Source: Rhodospirillales bacterium
GTDB lineage: Bacteria > Pseudomonadota > Alphaproteobacteria > Rhodospirillales > Defluviicoccaceae
Assembly (NCBI GenBank): GCA_016712375.1
Contig: JADJRE010000015.1
Coordinates: 52,667-116,666 of the forward strand
Direction of reading: 5' to 3'
DNA length: 64,000 nucleotides
The translations under genes and the position numbers were made by a program. Under the pieces are notes generated by a model. That model did no database searches. It saw only the letters and a list, made by a program, of their open reading frames with translations, and was not told where the DNA came from. Below are positions 19,809 to 30,720 of this stretch, piece by piece (positions within the stretch are counted from its first letter, which is position 1; each line of letters begins with the position of its first letter).

Positions 19809-19854
19809 TGTCGCGCAGCCGCCTCGCCCACTCATTCCAACCAGCGTAACAGCC

Positions 19855-20984
19855 ATGGCCTACATCGATTGGATCCTGCCGTTCCTGGTCGTGCTCAGTG
19901 TGCTGATCTTCGTGCACGAACTCGGCCACTACCTCGTTGCCCGCTGGTGCGGCGTGCGGGTCGAGGTTTTCTCGATCGGCTTCGGCAAAGAGCTTTTCGG
20001 CTGGACGGACCGTGCCGCAACGCGCTGGAAGGTGAGCGCGGTGCCGCTCGGCGGCTACGTCAAAATGTATGGCGAGGAAAGCTTTGCCGACGATGACCCC
20101 GAGACGGGAGCCGATGACAGGGCATCGCCCTTGCAGCGTGAACATTCCTTCCGCCACAAGAGTCTCGGCCGACGCTCAGCGATCGTCTCGGCGGGGCCGC
20201 TCGCCAACCTGTTGTTCGCACTTGTCGTTTTATTCGGCCTGTTCATTGTTGTCGGCGCACCGGCGCCGTTGCCGGTGGTGGGCAGCGTACAGCCGAACAG
20301 CGCCGCGGCGGAGGCCGCTTTCGCGCCGGGTGACATGATTGTCGCCATCGGCGACGAGGAAGTGGCGTGGTTCGATGATGTGCGTCGTATCGTCAACGCC
20401 CACCCCGACCAGACATTGCGATTCGACGTGCGTCGCGGCGACGCTGACATCGCAATCTTGGCAACGCCCCGTGCGACGGAGCAGACGGAAGACGGCCAAA
20501 CCAGGCGAGTGGGCCTGCTCGGCATCCGCCCCGATTTGACGCGGGTCGGCTACGAGAGCTGTCCCTGCCGCAGGCGGCGCTCGCGGCGGTGAACCAGACC
20601 TGGGGACTGGCCACGCAGATCTTCGGCACGTTGCTGAACATCATCCAGGGCGACCGGCCGCTGGAAGAGCTGGGCGGACCTATCCGTATCGCTCAGCTGT
20701 CTGGTCAGGTGGCGGCGGACGGGGCTGCCGCCCTGCTGTATTTCATGGCGGCGCTGTCGGTGAACTTGGCGCTGATTAATTTGCTGCCGATCCCCGTGCT
20801 GGACGGCGGCCATCTCCTAATCTACGCAATCGAGGCAGTCACCCGGCGGCCATTGAACAAGCGCATCATCGAATACGCGTTTCGTGCCGGCATCGTGTTT
20901 GTTGTTGGCCTGATGCTGTTGGCTACGTGGAACGATTTGAAGAGCCTGCAGGTGATCGATTTCTTCCGCAGGTTGGTCAGTTGA
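19855..20984 (+). CDS. rseP: Site-2 RIP metalloprotease RseP, frame broken once
   Basis: About 376 residues after repair. This inner-membrane zinc protease cleaves transmembrane anti-sigma factors and remnant signal peptides. The zinc motif HELGH is in the first helix (FVHELGHYLVARWCGV). A PDZ domain lies near residues 130-215. The second catalytic region NLLPIPVLDGGHLL is near the end, in the other frame. The frame breaks near the C at 20559. One added base gives YESLSLPQAALAAVNQTWGL, which is normal family sequence. The start MAYIDWILPF at 19855 matches homologues, although the frame is open upstream. It precedes bamA, as in most proteobacteria. Confidence 0.93.
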
Positions 20985-21003
20985 GGGCGAAAGGGAGGGG
21001 CTG

Positions 21004-23294
21004 GTGAAGGTTCGCGCCATCCGCATGGTCGCGGCGGTCGCCGTGCTCGTCGCGACCGCGAAGGGACCGGTTGTCGGACCGGCGCTGGCGCAGGGAACGA
21101 CGGTTATTCGTGAAGTCGTCATTGAAGGTGTCCAGCGCCTCGAACCGAGTACGGTGCGCTCCTACCTGCTCTTGCACGAAGGCGACCAGGCCGATCCTGA
21201 GCGCATGGACCGCTCGCTGAAGAGCCTCTATGCGACCGGGCTGTTCAGCGATGTCAGCATCCGCGAGGACGGATCAAAGCTGATCGTCGTGGTGGTTGAG
21301 AATCCGATCGTCAACCGCGTCGCCTTCGAGGGCAACGAACGAATCAAGGACGAAACGCTGCAGTCGGAGGTGAGCCTGCGGCCGCGGGTCATCTACACCC
21401 GCAGCAAAGTCCAGAGCGACGTGCAACGCATTCTGACGCTGTACCGGCAGAGCGGGCGATTCGCCGCCACCGTCGAGCCGAAGATCATCCAGCTGCCGCA
21501 GAACCGAGTTGACGTTGTCTACGAGATCAACGAGGGAGCAATTACCTCGATCGAGAAAATCCTCTTCGTCGGCAACAAGGCGTTCAGCGATTCCGATCTG
21601 CGCGAAGTGATCCGGACCAAGCAGTCGCGGTGGTGGCGGTTTCTCAGTTCCGACGACACTTATGATCCGGATCGGTTGGCTCTCGACCGCGAACTGTTGC
21701 GTCGGTTCTATTTGTCTGAAGGCTATGTCGATTTCCGCGTGCAGTCGGCCGTGGCCGAGTTGACGCCTGACCGCAAGGAGTTCTTTGTCACCTTTACGGT
21801 TGAAGAGGGCGAGCGCTACAAAGTCGGCAGCGTCAGCGTCGCCTCTAAACTGCCGGGGCTGGAAAAGGAGACCCTGGAGGATGCGGTCACCATCAGGAAG
21901 GGCGACTGGTACGACGCCAACCAGATCGAGAAGTCGATCGAAAAGTTGAGCGACCAGGTCGGTACGCAGGGCTACGCTTTCGTTGATATTCGGCCGCGAC
22001 TTGACCGCAATCGCGAGAAAAAGACGATCGACATCGTCTTTGAAGTGCAGGAAGGGCCGCGGGTCTTCGTCGAGCGTATCGATATCACCGGCAACGTCCG
22101 CACCATGGACGAGGTTATCCGGCGCGAGTTCCGATTAGTCGAAGGCGACGCATTCAACGCGGCGAAGCTTCGGCGCTCGCGCCAGCGGATTCAGGATCTG
22201 GATTTCTTCGAGAAGGTCTCGGTCGAACAGGTCCCGGGCTCAGCGCCGGACAAGGCGGTGGTCAAGGTGGCGGTGGAGGAGAAGTCCACCGGCTCGCTTT
22301 CGATTGGTGCCGGCTTTTCAACGGGCAGCGGGTTCCTCGGCGATATCAGCATTCGCGAACGCAACTTCCTCGGCCGCGGCCAGGACCTGCAAGCGAGTGT
22401 GCTGATCGGCCAGCAGCAGCAGCAGGTCGATCTTTCGTTCACCGAACCCTACTTCCTGGGCAGGGAAATTGCCGCCGGCGGCGATTTGTTCTTCGTGCAG
22501 ACCGACCGCCAGGACGAAAGCTCGTTCGACACGACGACGATCGGCGGTGATCTGCGGGCCAATTACCCCTGACCGAACATCTGCGACAAGGTTGGCGCTA
22601 CACGCTGAAGCAGACGGATGTCAACAACGTGCCGAACGATGCTTCGATCTTCATCAAGGACGCGGAAGGCAAGGAGACTTACTCCGAAGTATCGCACTCG
22701 TTGACCTACGATCGGCGCGACAGCCGCATCAACCCGACTGAGGGCTACTTCGGCAAGCACACCGTCGATATCGCCGGTCTGGGTGGAACGGCAAAGTACA
22801 TCCGCAACCGCGTCGACGCCGGCTACTACTATCCGGTTGCCGACAAGTGGGTGCTCTCGTTGAGCGGCTCCGGCGGATACGTGCATGGCCTTGGCGAGGA
22901 CGTGAAACTTCTGGACCGCTTCTACATCGGTGGCAACGAGGTGCGGGGCTTCAAGACCGACGGTATCGGCCCCCGCGACAAAACCACCGACGACGCCCTC
23001 GGCGGCGAGATTTTCTACGCCTCGTCGCTACAGCTGTCGTTCCCTCTCGGCCTGCCGCAAGAGCTCGATATTCGCGGCCGCGTCTTCACCGACGTCGGCA
23101 GTTCGTGGCAGCTGGCTGAGCAGGGCAACGGCGATATCGTCGAAGACGCTTCTTCGCCGCGGCTGTCCGTCGGCACCGGTCTCACCTGGGTGTCGCCGTT
23201 CGGGCCGCTCGGTATCGATCTCGGCTTTGCACTGATCAAGCAGGAGTTTGACAAGACCGAGATTCTGCGGCTGAACTTCGGTACCCGGTTCTAG
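21004..23294 (+). CDS. bamA: Outer membrane protein assembly factor BamA, frame broken once
   Basis: About 763 residues after repair. This Omp85 protein inserts beta-barrels into the outer membrane. A signal region is followed by five POTRA domains, recognisable by IREVVIEGVQRLEPSTVRSYL, NRVAFEGNERIKDETLQ and FVERIDITGNVRTMDEVIRREF. Then comes the surface-antigen barrel, with FYIGGNEVRGFKTDGIGPRD containing the conserved VRGF-type motif of strand 16 loop L6. The last residue is Phe (NFGTRF), as for BamA substrates. The start is GTG. The frame breaks at CCCC 22566-22569, and one added C gives ANYPLTEHLRQGWRYTL. Confidence 0.95.
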
Positions 23295-23298
23295 GCGG

Positions 23299-23859
23299 AT
23301 GCGCAGGCGCGCCGTTCTCGCCGGTTGCGCTGCCTTTGCTTTGGCGGCACTCGCCACGGTCGAGTTGTACGCCCAGACGGCCGAGCCGCCGCAGCGAATG
23401 GCTGTCCTCGACATCGAAAGGGTTCGACGCAACGCGGTGGCGGTTCAGGCGATACGCTCGCAACTGGGCGGGTACCTCGAGGTCTACCGTACGGAAACGC
23501 AGAAGGAAGAGCAGCAAATCCGCGCCGCGCAGGATGAGTTGGCAGGCAAGCGGGCGGTGTTGTCGCCGGACGATTACGCCGAGGAGCGCCGGAAGCTTGA
23601 AGGCCGGCTGGTCGAAGCGCAGGGCCGCGTGCAGCGGCGACGGCAATCCCTGGAGCGGGTGAACGCCGAGGCGATGGAGCAGGTAAAGCAGACGCTCGAG
23701 GTGATCGTCGCCGAGATTGCGCGTGAGCAGGGGCTCAGCGTCATCCTGCGCAAGGATCAGGTCGTCTTTGTCTCACCGGTTCTCGAGATCACCGACGAGG
23801 TCTTGCGTCGGCTGGATCAGCGTTTGCCGAGTATCGCTATCAGCGATCCGGGCGGCTGA
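23299..23859 (+). CDS. skp: OmpH/Skp-family periplasmic chaperone
   Basis: A 186-residue exported chaperone for unfolded outer-membrane proteins. A signal peptide (LAGCAAFALAALATVELYAQ) is followed by the core RMAVLDIERVRRNAVAVQAI. Long charged coiled-coil arms (about residues 65-135) are rich in Glu, Arg and Gln, and the tail VILRKDQVVFVSPVLEITDEVLRRLDQ matches the OmpH family. It lies four bases after bamA and is surely co-transcribed with it. Confidence 0.9.
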   Translation: MRRRAVLAGCAAFALAALATVELYAQTAEPPQRMAVLDIERVRRNAVAVQAIRSQLGGYLEVYRTETQKEEQQIRAAQDELAGKRAVLSPDDYAEERRKLEGRLVEAQGRVQRRRQSLERVNAEAMEQVKQTLEVIVAEIAREQGLSVILRKDQVVFVSPVLEITDEVLRRLDQRLPSIAISDPGG

Positions 23860-24041
23860 CCTTAACGGCCGATATAGAAGCCGACCGGTTGCAACTCCCT
23901 CGTTCTTCATCGGCGTGTCGTGATGTATAAGAGCCGTCCGCGGGCGCCCGGGCGCCGATGCGGGCGAGTTCGTTGCGCCCCGATCCTGGGGGTGGCGGCA
24001 AAGGCAAAGGCGGCGACGGTAGGGTGGAAGGCAAGAAGAAG

Positions 24042-24509
24042 ATGGATGTGGAAGCGACGGCGCCCACCGGCGAGACGATCGACCTTCATCAGATCAAGCG
24101 GATGATTCCGCACCGGTATCCGATGCTGATGATCGAGAAGATGGTGGATGTCGTTACCGACTCGCACGCAACTGGCATCAAGAACGTCAGTGTCAACGAG
24201 TGGTTTTTTCAGGGCCATTTCCCGGCCGAGCCGGTGATGCCCGGCGTCCTGATCATCGAGGCGATGGCGCAGACGGCGGCGGTGTTGGTGGTTGCCACTC
24301 TCGGCCCGGAGAAGGAAGGCCGGCTGACGTATTTCATGTCGATCGAGAGTGCCCGCTTTCGCAAGCCCGTGGTGCCAGGCGACGTAATTCGCGTCTATGT
24401 GGAGAAGCAGCGGCGGCGCGGTAACGTCTGGCGTTTCAGTGGCTGCGCCCAGGTCGACGGAGTCACCGTGGCCGACGCCGTCTATACAGCGATGATCCGC
24501 GATACCTGA
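24042..24509 (+). CDS. fabZ: 3-hydroxyacyl-ACP dehydratase FabZ
   Basis: A 155-residue hotdog-fold dehydratase of fatty acid synthesis. The motifs IKRMIPHRYPMLMIEKM and the catalytic His and Glu of FQGHFPAEPVMPGVLIIEAMAQ are intact. The frame opens at 23958, but the upstream segment is a Gly/Lys-rich run unlike FabZ, so I prefer the ATG at 24042 after GGAAGGCAAGAAG. The genes usually flanking it, lpxD before and lpxA after, are not present here. The 182 bases between skp and fabZ hold no lpxD remnant that I can see. Confidence 0.94.
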   Translation: MDVEATAPTGETIDLHQIKRMIPHRYPMLMIEKMVDVVTDSHATGIKNVSVNEWFFQGHFPAEPVMPGVLIIEAMAQTAAVLVVATLGPEKEGRLTYFMSIESARFRKPVVPGDVIRVYVEKQRRRGNVWRFSGCAQVDGVTVADAVYTAMIRDT

Positions 24510-24544
24510 TCGCTAAGTCGGGGGTGTCGCGGACCTCGATGTAC

Positions 24545-24575
24545 CGCGCCGGCGCGCGAGGATGGCGCCGGCGCG
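24545..24575. terminator. GC-rich hairpin between convergent fabZ and hppA
   Basis: A perfect 10-base stem, CGCGCCGGCG with CGCCGGCGCG, around an 11-base loop. It is placed exactly between two convergent stops, so it probably ends transcription from both sides. The T-tract is poor. Confidence 0.5.
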
Positions 24576-24597
24576 AGCTTTCGAAGGAGCGTGCCGA

Positions 24598-26652
<2,055 letters not shown>

Positions 26653-27041
26653 GGTTATCTCCCTCCCGGCACCTGAGGCAGATCTCTGGCGACTTAGCCG
26701 GAACAGCCCAAAGTCGGGATCTCAGTGTTAATTGCGGTCGCTAATCGCGCTATACGATCGCCGCATCGTGTTGGCCGCCCGTCGCGGTGCGTTTTTATTG
26801 CCTCGCTTTGACGCTGAAGCGCAACGGGACGGCTATTTATAATCATCTGTGAAACTATGCTAAACTTTTATGTGCATGGCACCCATTCGCTGATGATATT
26901 GCTTTACGGGACGATCCCGCACAGGATGTCGGCCCGAAAGATCGCCGACGCCGACGCGGACGATCGGCAACGGGAGGGTGGCGGACGCAACGCTTGGACA
27001 GCGCCTGGCTCCGCTTCCGCAGAGAAACGAAAGGACGACGC
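26653..27041. other. Intergenic promoter region between divergent hppA and CBS-domain gene
   Basis: About 390 bases without a supported gene. AT-rich patches occur near 26720 and 26840-26890 (TATTTATAATCATC, TATGCTAAACTTTTATG) and could be promoter cores. No regulator site is recognised. Confidence 0.4.
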
Positions 27042-27493
27042 ATGTTTTGCCGGCACTACATGGTGCGATCTGCCGCAGCGCAATCAACGATTCTTGATAC
27101 CGCGACCCTCGGCGAGGCCCTGGCCAGGATGATCAAGCATCACATGCAGCAGCTGCTGGTCGCCAATGCTGACGGCGAGTACCGCGGCGAGATCACCACC
27201 TTCATGCTCGCCAAAATACTGCTGCCCGACCTGCAGGGACGGCACCAGACGCAGGACGAGGCGCAGCTGGAATCGGTCGCCGATATCGACGATCGGATCA
27301 CGCCGTATCTGGGCCGCAAGGTCAGCGACATGCTCGTCCACGAAAGTCCTGTCGTCCACCCGGACACGCCGCTTAGCGAGGCATTGACCATGTTCGCGTC
27401 CGGAAAGCTGCGTCTGCCGGTTGTCGATCCGGAGACAAAAAGCTGGTCGGCGTCATCTCGCCGCTGACGGTTCTGCGTCGCTACCAGTTTTAA
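27042..27493 (+). CDS. CBS-domain protein, frame broken at the 3' end
   Basis: About 150 residues after repair. It is a stand-alone tandem CBS pair. The first half contains ATLGEALARMIKHHMQQLLV and the second VSDMLVHESPVVHPDTPLSEAL. CBS pairs bind adenine nucleotides and regulate partner proteins. The frame breaks at the AAAAA of 27437-27441. One added A replaces the tail SWSASSRR with KKLVGVISPLTVLRRYQF, the normal end of a CBS domain. The ATG at 27042 has AAAGGACGACG before it. It lies divergent from the pyrophosphatase, which may be coincidence. Confidence 0.8.
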
Positions 27494-27603
27494 TCGATGG
27501 CCACGCACGGAGCGGCGGGTGAGGCCAAGCCCTAGACGTGGCTTGTCAGGCGGCCCGTGCTTCGCTTAGAAACACCTCGTCAATTCAAGGGGACTAAACG
27601 AAG

Positions 27604-27909
27604 ATGAAAGTTATGATGCTTCTGACCGCCGGTGGGCCGATGGTCATCATCACCTCTGCGGAAAAGCCGCTCGATACAGGACTGATCTCCGAGCTGCACG
27701 ACAAGGGAATCGACAAATTCATCGCTTATGAAATTCCGCTCGAGCTGGCGAAAGAGCGCTACGGCTCGCACTTCATGGCGGTGGCGCACGACATCCACGA
27801 AACAGACAAGCTGCACGTGCTGGACTACAGCGGCCACCGCGCCTTCAAGTTGTTCCGCTTCGAGGATCTCGGTCCGCCGACCCGTTACGAGGCGCCCGAA
27901 GGATACTAA
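27604..27909 (+). CDS. Conserved small protein of unknown function
   Basis: A 101-residue soluble protein with no signal peptide or membrane helix. It begins MKVMMLLTAGGPMVIITSAE and contains ISELHDKGIDKFIAYEIPLE, and the C-terminus is rich in aromatic and acidic residues. AAGGGGACTAAACGAAG is a good ribosome-binding site. It follows the CBS gene by 110 bases. I do not recognise a family. Composition and codon use match the neighbouring genes, so it is probably real and cytoplasmic. Confidence 0.65.
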   Translation: MKVMMLLTAGGPMVIITSAEKPLDTGLISELHDKGIDKFIAYEIPLELAKERYGSHFMAVAHDIHETDKLHVLDYSGHRAFKLFRFEDLGPPTRYEAPEGY

Positions 27910-28098
27910 ACTCCACCACGATCATCTTGGCGGCCGACAGCAGGGACTCGGGTTCCGGCAAGCTTGCTCCGGCTCCATGTAGCGGGCAAGGACCCAGAAT
28001 AGCGCCTGATCGTTCCACAGGACGATCGGCAGCGCACAGCAGGGCGGTAGGCATCGGACAGCTGGGCGACTGAAGCACTTTACCGCAAGGCCGAGCTG

Positions 28099-28779
28099 AT
28101 GGGAGCCAGGCGGGCAATCGTGGTTCTGGCATTGATTGGATGCTGTGCCGGCTGCGCAGCGCCGCAGCCACACGTCCCGGCGGCGGAGCCCGCGTCAGGC
28201 AGGTTTTGGACTTGGCAGTCGCGGAAATACGCCAATGTCGTCCGCCAGGAAACCGACTTTACCTGTGGCGCCGCCTCGCTCTCCACGATCAGCCGGTACT
28301 ATTATGGCCGGCCGATCCTGGAGAGCCAGTTTACCCGGGTGATAAGAGAGCGCTATTCCGATGAGGAATGGCACGGCAAAGAGAAAAGCGGCCTTTCGCT
28401 TCTCGACATGAAGATTGCTGCGGCGGCGCTCGGCTTCATGAGTGAGGGGCTTAAGCTGACGATCGACGACGCAGTTGCACTTCAAGGTCCGGTCATTGTC
28501 CATCTGGACAAGGGATACATTAAGCACTTTTCGGTTCTGCGCAGCATACAAGGTGACCGGGCCTATCTGGCAGATCCGGTTTTGGGCAACGTCCGCATTC
28601 CCGTTACGGAGTTCGCCCGACAATGGAGTGGATATGCGCTCGCCGTCTGGATTGATGGTCAGGCGCTTCCGCACAACCACCGGCTCGCCATCAGCAATGC
28701 GGATTTGACCCACGAGGGGCCGGTCGCACGCCGCTTCCTGTATACTCAGCAACCGCTGCCAAATGCTAATCGCTTGTAG
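28099..28779 (+). CDS. C39-family cysteine peptidase, lipoprotein-like (FapD-like)
   Basis: A 226-residue exported peptidase. The N-terminus has a lipobox-like LIGC near residues 12-15, suggesting a membrane-anchored periplasmic lipoprotein. The C39 catalytic set is intact: the oxyanion Gln and nucleophile Cys in RQETDFTCGAASLSTI, His in KHFSVLRSI and Asp in LADPVLG. C39 domains remove double-glycine leaders from peptide precursors. A free-standing C39 protein beside an outer-membrane barrel is the arrangement of FapD and FapF in Pseudomonas amyloid operons. It converges on the barrel gene with 27 bases between stops. The proposed substrate is the Tyr-rich peptide at 30304. The pairing is inference. 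Confidence 0.85.
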   Translation: MGARRAIVVLALIGCCAGCAAPQPHVPAAEPASGRFWTWQSRKYANVVRQETDFTCGAASLSTISRYYYGRPILESQFTRVIRERYSDEEWHGKEKSGLSLLDMKIAAAALGFMSEGLKLTIDDAVALQGPVIVHLDKGYIKHFSVLRSIQGDRAYLADPVLGNVRIPVTEFARQWSGYALAVWIDGQALPHNHRLAISNADLTHEGPVARRFLYTQQPLPNANRL

Positions 28780-28806
28780 TGCAGCTGCGCTGCGCCGTCG
28801 GGTCAC

Positions 28807-30258
28807 TTAGAACGTGTGGCTGTACCCAACGCTGACTAGAGCGTCGTTAGCATCGCCAGTTAGTCCAAAAAATACTGACGGCTCAATCAGGTCACGCGAT
28901 GAAAGGATGTGAGTATAGGCAAACCGAAGGCTTATCGGCGACGATGAGGTTTCAGCGACGTGCGTTCCTTCGAATTCCCACTCTTCCTGATAACCTACAA
29001 AAACTTGGCTGCTCAGTGTACCGGTGTCGTTGACGGCGAAGCCAAGCCCGGCGTTGGCGTCCCAGAAATCCCCCGGTTCTATCCTGACGCCGTAGTACGT
29101 GGCCGGGAAGAAGTGGGTGTAATTGGCTGTGGCGAAGAGGATCAGCGGATCGAAGGCCTTGATCGCAGTCACCCCGCCGCTCACCGACCAGTGTCCGGTA
29201 CCAAGTTGCACGGTGAACGGATCGCGGAGATCGCGCGATAGCTCGCTCGACGGCGCGCCGGGAGGCGGCTTCAGGTAGGGCGCGTTACCAGTTGGTGCTG
29301 ACGCGGAAACAGCAGCAACTACGTTTGGGATCGTTGCCGACTGTGGGACGACGCTGTACTTGAGGCCAAAGCGGACATCGCCGATCCCATCGACATCGTT
29401 GCGCTCGACTCCAGCAAAGGTGTTGATCTCACGTCGACCCCACGAATAGGGCATCTGCACGAAACCCTCCATGTTCGCTATCATGCCGAAGCGCAGAGCG
29501 GGAGTGACCGACACCAGCTTGTCGTTCTGCACAGATTCGTTGTTCCGGAGGTAGGAAAGAACAAGGTCGCCCTCGAGCCTGAGAGGCGGCAACAACACCG
29601 CCTCGGTGCGAAGGAATTGCAGAGGTTCCGCCTCGTCTTCGGCCGGCGGTGCAGCGGAAGCTGATCCGGCCGAGGGGACATCCGCATGCGAAGCATGGGT
29701 TGGTGATAGAGACGCAGCCGGAGTAGCAGGGGGCGTCGATTCGGTGGATGGCGAAGCGGCGCTGCTGTCGATGGCCGCGTCACCGCCGGTACCGGTGAGT
29801 CTGGCAAGATCGCGGGTTGGTACCGGGGCCACTTCAGCCGACGCCCGGATGCAGCTAGAGCTTTTGCTGCCCCGGTCAGTTCGTGCCGCGAGGTCCTGGG
29901 CCTTTACGGTGACGCGGCCGAACACTGCCGAGCTGATAGAAACGGCACCAGCCCTGATGCCGACCAGTCCAGTAAGGCGGTCACCGTCCGTCAGGACGAC
30001 AGAAACGGCCGAGGTCGAGTCTGCGCCGCTAATGGCGTCAAGCGGGACCGCCAGTCGCTGATCATCACGGTACGCAAATTCTACGCCGTCGCAGCCGACA
30101 GCAAGAATACGCCCGGTGAGCCGATCACCGTGGCGCGTGGAAATGCTGTCAGCCAAAGCTTCTGAAGTACCGGCCAGGCAAACAAGTTCCACCAGGCTAG
30201 AAAAGAGAAGCGTATTTGGCGCAATTTGAGCGTCAAAGCACCATAATCTTTTGGGCAT
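28807..30258 (-). CDS. FapF-like outer membrane beta-barrel protein
   Basis: A 483-residue outer-membrane protein. A signal-like segment ends at SEALA near residue 36. Next come two small beta repeats, each opening with GDRLTG (near 43 and 92). An Ala/Ser/Pro/Thr-rich linker spans about 150-215. The C-terminal barrel from about 225 ends in Phe (VSVGYSHTF). The barrel has GIGDVRFGLKYSVVP and SAPTGNAPY, the pattern of the phenol-degradation MetA/FapF transporter family. FapF secretes amyloid subunits in Pseudomonas, with a plug and linker ahead of the barrel. Here the N-terminal half differs from classical FapF. It is 45 bases downstream of the Tyr-rich peptide gene on the same strand, so they form one unit. 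Confidence 0.72.
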   Translation of the reverse strand: MPKRLWCFDAQIAPNTLLFSSLVELVCLAGTSEALADSISTRHGDRLTGRILAVGCDGVEFAYRDDQRLAVPLDAISGADSTSAVSVVLTDGDRLTGLVGIRAGAVSISSAVFGRVTVKAQDLAARTDRGSKSSSCIRASAEVAPVPTRDLARLTGTGGDAAIDSSAASPSTESTPPATPAASLSPTHASHADVPSAGSASAAPPAEDEAEPLQFLRTEAVLLPPLRLEGDLVLSYLRNNESVQNDKLVSVTPALRFGMIANMEGFVQMPYSWGRREINTFAGVERNDVDGIGDVRFGLKYSVVPQSATIPNVVAAVSASAPTGNAPYLKPPPGAPSSELSRDLRDPFTVQLGTGHWSVSGGVTAIKAFDPLILFATANYTHFFPATYYGVRIEPGDFWDANAGLGFAVNDTGTLSSQVFVGYQEEWEFEGTHVAETSSSPISLRFAYTHILSSRDLIEPSVFFGLTGDANDALVSVGYSHTF

Positions 30259-30303
30259 TGGGCCAGAACGTGTGCTAAATTACGCCTATCGCAAGCCGAG
30301 ACC

Positions 30304-30684
30304 TCAATATCCATAAAGACCAAAATAATAGGCATAATAGTTGTAGACGTACGAATACAACGAATATTGTGCTGCCGTGTAGTATGAGTTCGAGGACTCA
30401 CCACTGCCCGAAGTGTAATAGTAGCGACCGTAATAAGAATATATATATGCATAATATGCGTAGAGATTTCCGTAATAACCATAGTAGTCCGTGTAACTGC
30501 CTGATCCTTTTACAGCATCCAGCGCGTCGTCATCAGCGACCTCTACATGCTCTCCTTGCTTCAGGAGAGGGTTTGCCGCTTGCGCGGGTCTCGATTGACC
30601 GGTCAGCGCCACCAGAAGGGCCAGCGTACCGGCGAGTGTAGTGATTGTAGAACAAATAGATTTGCCGCTTGCGTTGCTCATCAT
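30304..30684 (-). CDS. Extremely tyrosine-rich secreted peptide precursor
   Basis: A 126-residue protein. A Sec signal peptide ends near RPAQA (residue 36). Residues 37-62 form a leader containing VADDDALDAVKGSG, close to the double-glycine leader pattern cut by C39 peptidases. Residues 64-126 contain 27 Tyr among 63 residues, with Gly, Ser, Ala and Asn, almost no charge and no Cys. This resembles fibre- or film-forming low-complexity proteins. The ATG at 30684 (of an ATGATG pair) follows GGGGG. The longer frame to 30720 is less likely. Local base composition is much more AT-rich than the neighbours because of Tyr codons. I know no named family with this composition. It lies upstream of the FapF-like gene. 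Confidence 0.8.
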   Translation of the reverse strand: MMSNASGKSICSTITTLAGTLALLVALTGQSRPAQAANPLLKQGEHVEVADDDALDAVKGSGSYTDYYGYYGNLYAYYAYIYSYYGRYYYTSGSGESSNSYYTAAQYSLYSYVYNYYAYYFGLYGY

Positions 30685-30720
30685 TTTTACCCCCAAATGG
30701 ACCAACAAAGAACTAAACAT

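Noticed and set aside
21004..23294. Programmed frameshifting in bamA, rseP, valS and others
   Set aside because: The sites lack a slippery heptamer plus structure, differ from gene to gene and mostly fall in short homopolymers, which suits sequencing error better.
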